Assembly: GCA_030453435.1 (NCBI GenBank)
Contig: JAKDKI010000067.1
Span: 1-9,211, forward strand
Origin: Kocuria sp.
GTDB taxonomy: Bacteria > Actinomycetota > Actinomycetes > Actinomycetales > Micrococcaceae
Reading direction: 5' to 3'
DNA length: 9,211 nt
Each line of letters opens with the position of its first letter. Positions within the stretch are counted from its first letter, which is position 1. The position numbers and the translations under genes are program-made. Of the stretch, positions 5,052-9,211 are shown piece after piece. Under the pieces are notes generated by a model. The model made no database searches and had not been told where the DNA came from. It worked only from the letters and a program-made list of their open reading frames with translations.

Positions 5052-6442
5052 TGAGCACCAAGACCCGTAAATCCTCAGTGTCGTACCGCTGCACCGAATG
5101 CGGTTGGACCACGGCCAAATGGGTGGGTCGGTGCGGGGAATGCCAGTCCTGGGGCACCGTGGAAGAAGTCGGCGGCGCCCAGGACCCCGGCCGCACTCAG
5201 GCCGCTCGTTCCGTGGCGCAGCCGGCCAAACCCATTGGTCAGGTGGACTCGTCCATCGCCCAGTTCACGCCCACCCACGTCACCGAATTGGATCGTGTAC
5301 TGGGCGGCGGGTTGGTGCCCGGTGCCGTGATCCTGCTCGCCGGCGAACCCGGTGTCGGCAAGTCCACTCTCTTGCTGGACGCGGCCGCCAAGGTCGCCGG
5401 GGGCACAACTCCCCGCAACGTTCTGTACGTGACCGGTGAGGAGTCCGCAGCCCAGGTCAAGCTCCGCGCGGAACGTATCGGAGCTGTCGCGGACCAGCTC
5501 TATCTCACCGCGGAAACAGATCTGTCCACCGCGTTGGCTCACGTAGAGTCCGTAAAACCCCAATTGCTCATCGTGGATTCGGTTCAAACCCTGGCGAGTT
5601 CCGAGGTCGATGGCTCCGCGGGTGGCGTCAGTCAGGTACGTGAAGTGGCGGCCAGCCTGATCCACACAGCCAAGACCAAAAACATCACCACACTGCTGGT
5701 CGGGCATGTCACCAAGGAAGGCTCCATTGCCGGCCCGCGACTGCTGGAACACCTGGTGGACGTGGTCTGCCAGTTCGAGGGCGACAAGCACTCCAGGATC
5801 CGGTTGTTGCGCGCCATCAAGAATCGTTTCGGCCCCACGGATGAGGTCGGTTGTTTCGACCTCGGCGAGGCCGGCATTGAATCCGTGGCTGATCCGTCCG
5901 GCCTGTTCGTCTCCCGGACTCCCCTGCCGGTGGCGGGCACGTGCTTGAGCGTCACTGTCGAGGGACGTAGACCCCTGCTCGCAGAAGTACAGGCTCTTCT
6001 GGACAAATCGAGCACGGCCCAGCCGCGCCGGGCCACTTCCGGACTGGATGGGTCTCGCGTGGCCATGTTGCTGGCGGTGCTGCAGCGCCGCGCGGGCGTG
6101 GGATTGGCCAGTTTGGACTGCTATGTCTCCACGGTGGGCGGTGTCCGTCTCACTGAACCGGCCACCGACCTGGCAGTCTGCATGGCGCTGGCCTCTGCAG
6201 CTCAGGATCGCCCGCTTCCACAGCGCCTGGTCTGTTTCGGGGAGATCGGTCTGGCGGGTGAGGTCCGTCCCGTACCGGACATCAATCGCCGCATCCAAGA
6301 AGTCGCCCGCCTCGGTTTCACCCACGCCGTGGTGCCCGCCTCCCCCAGTGGGCCGGGAAAGATACCCCAGGGATTTTCTGTCCGAGAGGTCACCACGGTG
6401 AGCGAAGCCATCGAGTTGTTGTTCCCGCCCCGCGACCACTGA
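5051..6442 (+). CDS. radA: DNA repair protein RadA (branch-migration ATPase)
   Basis: RadA (also called Sms) is a RecA-like, DnaB-type ATPase that helps process recombination intermediates by extending branches. The 463-residue product has the full family layout. A C4 zinc finger (Cys14, Cys17, Cys28, Cys31) is followed by a linker. The ATPase core has Walker A GEPGVGKST (98-106), TGEES after strand 2, and Walker B LLIVDS with Asp176. The RadA-specific KNRFG motif is at 257-261, and a C-terminal Lon-protease-like domain spans about 290-455. Length matches the usual 450-460 residues and no key residue is missing. It begins with ATG without a Shine-Dalgarno and is followed after 86 bp by disA. 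RadA is reported to bind DisA and lower its cyclase activity in Bacillus subtilis and Mycobacterium smegmatis, so the pairing is functional as well as positional. Confidence 0.97.
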   Translation: MSTKTRKSSVSYRCTECGWTTAKWVGRCGECQSWGTVEEVGGAQDPGRTQAARSVAQPAKPIGQVDSSIAQFTPTHVTELDRVLGGGLVPGAVILLAGEPGVGKSTLLLDAAAKVAGGTTPRNVLYVTGEESAAQVKLRAERIGAVADQLYLTAETDLSTALAHVESVKPQLLIVDSVQTLASSEVDGSAGGVSQVREVAASLIHTAKTKNITTLLVGHVTKEGSIAGPRLLEHLVDVVCQFEGDKHSRIRLLRAIKNRFGPTDEVGCFDLGEAGIESVADPSGLFVSRTPLPVAGTCLSVTVEGRRPLLAEVQALLDKSSTAQPRRATSGLDGSRVAMLLAVLQRRAGVGLASLDCYVSTVGGVRLTEPATDLAVCMALASAAQDRPLPQRLVCFGEIGLAGEVRPVPDINRRIQEVARLGFTHAVVPASPSGPGKIPQGFSVREVTTVSEAIELLFPPRDH

Positions 6443-6452
6443 GCGAGTAGCG

Positions 6453-6475
6453 GCCGGGTGCTGCTGGCGCCCGGT
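6453..6475 (+). terminator. Hairpin after radA, possible terminator without a U-run
   Basis: CCGGGTGC (6454-6461) pairs with GCGCCCGG (6467-6474) around a 5-nt loop. In plus-strand RNA the one non-Watson-Crick position is a U-G pair, and 6453/6475 adds an outer G-U pair. It starts 11 nt after the radA stop. No U-tract follows, so it is either a hairpin-only terminator, known in actinobacteria, or an mRNA stabiliser between radA and disA. Confidence 0.5.
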
Positions 6476-6516
6476 GGGCACGCGAACCTGGGCGCAGAGT
6501 GTATGCAAATAGCACG

Positions 6517-6529
6517 TAGGATGATGATG
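6517..6529 (+). promoter_or_regulatory. Candidate leaderless promoter -10 of disA
   Basis: TAGGAT (6517-6522) fits TANNNT and is six bases before the GTG at 6529, repeating the geometry at radA and the FUSC-family gene. An alternative reading is that AGGA within it acts as a Shine-Dalgarno about 7 nt before the start, so this site is ambiguous. A short (GAT)3 run, 6520-6528, lies between the two. Confidence 0.45.
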
Positions 6530-7605
6530 TGGTGAAAGCTCAGGAGTCGGCCCTACGTAAAACCCTGGCCCGCTTGGCGCCCGGAACCCAGTTGCGCACC
6601 GGACTCGAACGCATCCTGCGGGGCCGGACCGGCGGGTTGATTGTGCTGGGCTTCGACAAATCCGTGGAAGCGGTGTGCTCCGGTGGCTTCGACATCGATA
6701 CCGAGTTCACCCCCACCAAGCTGCGCGAGTTGGCCAAGATGGACGGCGCCATCGTGTGCGACCGCGATGCCACCCGCATCCTCAAAGCCGGAGTGCAGCT
6801 CATGCCGGAAGCTCACATCGAGACCCAGGAATCCGGTACTCGCCACCGCTCCGCCGAACGCACCGCCAAGCAGACCAACGTTCCCGTGGTGTCCGTGAGT
6901 CAATCGATGAGCGTGATCACCATTTACGTGGGCGATCACCGCTACGCCATTGAAGGCTCGCAGGCCATCATGGCCCGCGCCAATCAGGCACTACAGACCC
7001 TGGAGCATTACAGCAACCGACTCGAGCAGGTGCTGGGCAGCCTCTCCGCACTAGAGATCGAGGCCGCCGTGACGGCGCGGGATGTTGCATTGACCTTGCA
7101 GCGGATGGAAATGGTGCGCAGGATCTCCGAGGAGATCAGCTGGTACGTGCTGGAACTCGGCGAGGACGGTCGCTTGATTTCGCTTCAGTTGGAAGAACTC
7201 ACCGCGGGTAACAGCCCCGGACCGGATGTGGTCCTGCGTGATTACCTCCCCGAGGACACTCCGCCTGAGGTGTTGAAGGACGCCACGGAACAACTGGCCG
7301 AGTTGTCTCCCGCAGATCTGATCGACCTTCAGAAAGTCGCCGTGGCCGCAGCCTTGATCACGCCCCAGGGCAACTTGGAAGCGGACTTGCACCCGCACGG
7401 TTACCGACTGCTCGACGGCATCAAGTCCATGCCCCGCGTGGTGGCCAAACGCTTGGTGGGTCAGTTCGACGGGCTGCAGGCCCTCATGGCCGCGAACCTG
7501 GAGGACCTTATGTCCGTGGAGGGCATTGGCGAGCAGCGTGCCCGCAACGTACGCGAGTCGCTGTCCCGCATGGCAGAGACGAGCCTGCTCGAACGCTTCA
7601 TGTAG
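6529..7605 (+). CDS. disA: DNA integrity scanning diadenylate cyclase DisA
   Basis: DisA joins two ATP molecules into the second messenger c-di-AMP and binds branched DNA, linking genome integrity to signalling. The 358-residue product has the expected three parts. The N-terminal cyclase domain carries the DGA motif (72-74, within MDGAIVCDRDATRILKAG) and the GTRHRS motif (103-108). A helical linker domain follows (about 150-280). C-terminal helix-hairpin-helix DNA-binding segments include VEGIGEQRARNV at about 330-341. Both catalytic motifs are intact and length is normal. GTG at 6529 is taken as start; the next codon is also GTG, so 6532 is an equally possible start. It lies downstream of radA and converges with the next gene, with stop codons 8 bp apart. 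Confidence 0.97.
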   Translation: MVKAQESALRKTLARLAPGTQLRTGLERILRGRTGGLIVLGFDKSVEAVCSGGFDIDTEFTPTKLRELAKMDGAIVCDRDATRILKAGVQLMPEAHIETQESGTRHRSAERTAKQTNVPVVSVSQSMSVITIYVGDHRYAIEGSQAIMARANQALQTLEHYSNRLEQVLGSLSALEIEAAVTARDVALTLQRMEMVRRISEEISWYVLELGEDGRLISLQLEELTAGNSPGPDVVLRDYLPEDTPPEVLKDATEQLAELSPADLIDLQKVAVAAALITPQGNLEADLHPHGYRLLDGIKSMPRVVAKRLVGQFDGLQALMAANLEDLMSVEGIGEQRARNVRESLSRMAETSLLERFM

Positions 7606-7613
7606 TCAGCGGC

Positions 7614-8345
7614 TTATTCCAGCACGAACGTTGCGTTCGAGCTGTTCTGCCCCCCCAGACCAACGGTCAGGTTGTAGTAGCCAGCCATGGCCTTCGGCTG
7701 ATCTGCGGGGCAACCTTCTGCGGTACGGGTGCGGTTCCACGTCAGACGGGCGTCTTCCTTCTTGCCCGGCTCCAGTGTGACGTTCCGATCCTCGCCGTCC
7801 GCCGCGCAGTGCCGCGAGTCGAAAATGACGTCCGAACCGGACGTGACCACGTAGTTCATGGCGTTCGTCCCAGCGTTGACCCGGCACGGGGTGTCACCGG
7901 TGTTCTCCATGGTCATGACCAGCACGGGTTCTTGATCGGCCGGGTACGTCTGTTTGTCCGTGGACGCCGTGAGGCTCAGATTTGCGCCGCATTCCTCAAC
8001 GGCCGCAGGACTGGCCGACGGGTCCTCACTGTCCCCTTCACCGCTGGGAGTCGGTCGGGGGGTGAAGTCCGCGAACTTGTTGTTCGGATCCACGGTTGCT
8101 TCCGGAGTGGCCTTGGCCGTGACCTCGGTTTGCGGCTGTGGTTGCTCGGGCTCCTCCGAGGATCCGGTCAGCGCCGAGACCACGGAGGAAATGCCCCAAA
8201 TCAGCGCCACAACCAACACGAGAAGCACGGCAAGCGCAATCAAGCGACGTCGGCGGTAGACCGAGGGCGGCAACCGGTCATCGGAATCCCCGTGGGACAC
8301 GCGGGGGTCGCTGGAATCACGCTGCTCAGAACCGTTGGTTGCCAT
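7614..8345 (-). CDS. Membrane-anchored exported protein with a four-cysteine, Ig-like C-terminal domain
   Basis: The function is not recognised. From the ATG at 8345 the protein has 243 residues. It has a charged cytoplasmic tail (1-34, ending in RRRR), one transmembrane helix (about 35-57) and no cleavage site or lipobox. A low-complexity Glu/Pro/Gln/Ser/Thr-rich stalk (58-117) follows, then a compact outer domain (118-243). That domain has four cysteines (119, 154, 180, 212), which could form two disulfides outside the cell. Its beta-rich pattern (LSLTASTDKQTYP, VLVMTMENTGDTPC, LEPGKKEDARLTW, YYNLTV) recalls small Ig-like domains such as BsuPI or DUF4232-type proteins. This is a resemblance in style, not an identification. 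ATG 8345 is preferred over the in-frame ATG at 8387, which would lie inside mutY. It converges with disA and diverges from mutY across 25 bp. Confidence 0.8.
   Translation of the reverse strand: MATNGSEQRDSSDPRVSHGDSDDRLPPSVYRRRRLIALAVLLVLVVALIWGISSVVSALTGSSEEPEQPQPQTEVTAKATPEATVDPNNKFADFTPRPTPSGEGDSEDPSASPAAVEECGANLSLTASTDKQTYPADQEPVLVMTMENTGDTPCRVNAGTNAMNYVVTSGSDVIFDSRHCAADGEDRNVTLEPGKKEDARLTWNRTRTAEGCPADQPKAMAGYYNLTVGLGGQNSSNATFVLE
7625..7639 (+). terminator. Small hairpin 20 nt after disA
   Basis: CGAACG (7625-7630) and CGTTCG (7634-7639) form a 6-bp stem with a 3-nt loop just past the disA stop. It is inside the 3' end of the converging gene and has no U-run, so it is only a weak terminator candidate. 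Confidence 0.3.
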
Positions 8346-8362
8346 GACCTCCAGGCTACCGT
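8335..8362 (+). promoter_or_regulatory. Candidate mutY promoter
   Basis: TTGGTT (8335-8340) and TACCGT (8357-8362) are spaced by 16 bp, and the mutY ATG follows the -10 after eight bases. Transcription would start within a few bases of the ATG. The -35 lies inside the first codons of the divergent gene. Confidence 0.5.
8353..8358 (-). promoter_or_regulatory. Candidate -10 of the divergent exported-protein gene
   Basis: On the minus strand TAGCCT (8358-8353) fits TANNNT and precedes the ATG at 8345 by seven bases. It shares two bases (8357-8358) with the mutY -10. A GGAGG (8352-8348) also lies here but only 2 nt from the ATG, unusually close for a ribosome binding site. Confidence 0.4.
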
Positions 8363-8370
8363 GGGGACTT

Positions 8371-9211
8371 ATGAACTCGAGCTCCACACCCTGCGCACCG
8401 GATCAACTTCACGGCATTCACCAAGCCGTGATCCAGTGGTTCTCACGCGCCGGCAGGGACCTCCCATGGCGGCACCCCGATTGTTCCCCCTGGGGCGTAC
8501 TGGTGAGCGAAATCATGCTCCAACAGACGCCCGTGGTACGGGTCCTGCCCATCTGGCGCGAATGGCTCGATCGCTGGCCCACACCGGCGGATCTCGCGGC
8601 TGCGAGCCCCGCGGAGGTGGTGCGAGCCTGGGGCAGGCTCGGGTACCCACGCCGGGCGCTCCGGCTGCACGCGGCGGCCACGGAGATCGCCGAGAACCAC
8701 GGCAATCGGGTCCCGGAGGACCACGCGGAACTGTTGGATCTGCCCGGCATTGGTTCCTACACGGCGGCGGCCGTGGCAGTATTCGCGTTCGGCCAGCACT
8801 ACACGGTGGTGGACACCAATATCCGCCGCGTGCACGCTCGACTGTTCAGCGGTAAGGCCTTGCCGTCCAAGTCCCTCACCGCCGCAGAGACCCGGCTTGC
8901 GGACCAGCTCATGCCCGAGGGCCGTGAAGACTCGGTGAAGTGGAACCAGTCCGTCATGGAACTCGGTGCCCTGGTGTGCACGGCGCGCGCTCCCAAATGC
9001 GACGATTGCCCGGTGTTCGACCAGTGTGCGTGGATAGCCGCTGGGCGGCCGGAGCCGGACTACGTTCCCAAAGGCCAGTCCTGGCACGGCACCGACCGGC
9101 AGGTGCGCGGCGCCATGATGGCGGTGCTGCGGCACAGCCCCGCGCCGATTCCGGTGGATCTGTTGCTCACGGATCGCGCGGGTGCGGAGCAGCTGGCGGC
9201 CCGGATGGAGC
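8371..9211 (+). CDS. mutY: A/G-specific adenine glycosylase MutY (3' end cut by the window)
   Basis: MutY removes adenine mispaired with 8-oxoguanine, starting base excision repair that prevents G:C to T:A mutations. The visible 280 codons from ATG 8371 cover the catalytic domain. The motif SEIMLQQTPV holds the catalytic Glu47, and RLGYPRRALRLH is present. The helix-hairpin-helix LPGIGSYTAAAVAVFAFG is at 124-141. VVDTNIRRV holds the catalytic Asp148. The iron-sulfur cluster cysteines are Cys203, Cys210, Cys213 and Cys219 (C-x6-C-x2-C-x5-C). LPWR at 31-34 is the usual family opening. The remaining C-terminal part runs off the window; how much is missing cannot be judged. The start is chosen for its position after the TACCGT hexamer and agreement with family length. 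It diverges from the exported-protein gene and lies near disA and radA. Confidence 0.96.
   Translation, partial: MNSSSTPCAPDQLHGIHQAVIQWFSRAGRDLPWRHPDCSPWGVLVSEIMLQQTPVVRVLPIWREWLDRWPTPADLAAASPAEVVRAWGRLGYPRRALRLHAAATEIAENHGNRVPEDHAELLDLPGIGSYTAAAVAVFAFGQHYTVVDTNIRRVHARLFSGKALPSKSLTAAETRLADQLMPEGREDSVKWNQSVMELGALVCTARAPKCDDCPVFDQCAWIAAGRPEPDYVPKGQSWHGTDRQVRGAMMAVLRHSPAPIPVDLLLTDRAGAEQLAARME

Noticed and set aside
5075..6508. A 477-codon open frame on the minus strand, longer than radA itself
   Set aside because: It is antisense to a fully motif-supported radA. Its translation is rich in Gly, Gln, His, Arg and Asp with no recognisable domain, typical of an antisense shadow in high-GC DNA.
6520..6529. 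A GAT triplet run before disA as a possible variable repeat
   Set aside because: It has only three copies and lies at the spacer between -10 and start, too short to suggest phase variation.
8346..8387. A longer exported-protein start at ATG 8387, adding 14 residues
   Set aside because: This start would overlap the mutY coding start and bypass the -10-like hexamer. The added residues show no signal sequence or other support.
7809..8855. A 348-codon plus-strand open frame spanning the exported-protein gene and part of mutY
   Set aside because: It crosses two better-supported genes on different strands and in a different frame from mutY, and its product is an Arg/Gly/His-rich shadow.

Overview
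The window is high-GC DNA, with GC-rich third codon positions and long antisense shadow frames. It carries a compact gene set that points to an actinobacterium. The family Micrococcaceae (Kocuria, Rothia or Arthrobacter relatives) is the best guess, based on the radA-disA-mutY neighbourhood, an extended PstA, and start sites that lack Shine-Dalgarno sequences but carry a -10 hexamer directly upstream. No database search was possible, so the genus is a guess.

The left third (1-3539) is a high-affinity phosphate import operon on the minus strand, in the order pstS, pstC, pstA, pstB. PstS is the surface lipoprotein that captures phosphate, PstC and PstA form the channel, and PstB (only the first 58 codons are inside the window) is the ATPase. 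pstC and pstA are joined by a TGATG stop-start overlap. The 147-bp pstS-pstC gap holds a long hairpin whose G-U pairs form only in the pst transcript.

The 308-bp gap at 3540-3847 is the control region. It contains two exact 11-bp PhoP-type direct repeats over a candidate -35, a CRP/GlxR-like palindrome further upstream, and a strongly structured pstS leader with two identical arms that compete for one partner.

The right side (3848-7605) runs on the plus strand: a FUSC/aromatic acid exporter-like membrane protein, then radA (recombination and branch-migration ATPase) and disA (DNA-integrity scanning diadenylate cyclase). Convergent to disA is a minus-strand gene for a membrane-anchored, exported four-cysteine protein of unknown function (7614-8345). 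Divergent from that gene is mutY (8371 to the window end, 3' truncated), the adenine glycosylase that protects against 8-oxoguanine mutations. radA, disA and mutY make a small genome-maintenance neighbourhood.

No novel multi-gene system is apparent. The less ordinary content is regulatory: a layered pst control region, a repeated TANNNT-N6-start arrangement suggesting leaderless mRNAs for the three forward genes, and overlapping divergent -10 hexamers in the 25-bp gap before mutY. No tRNA, rRNA, CRISPR array, insertion sequence or attachment site was seen.
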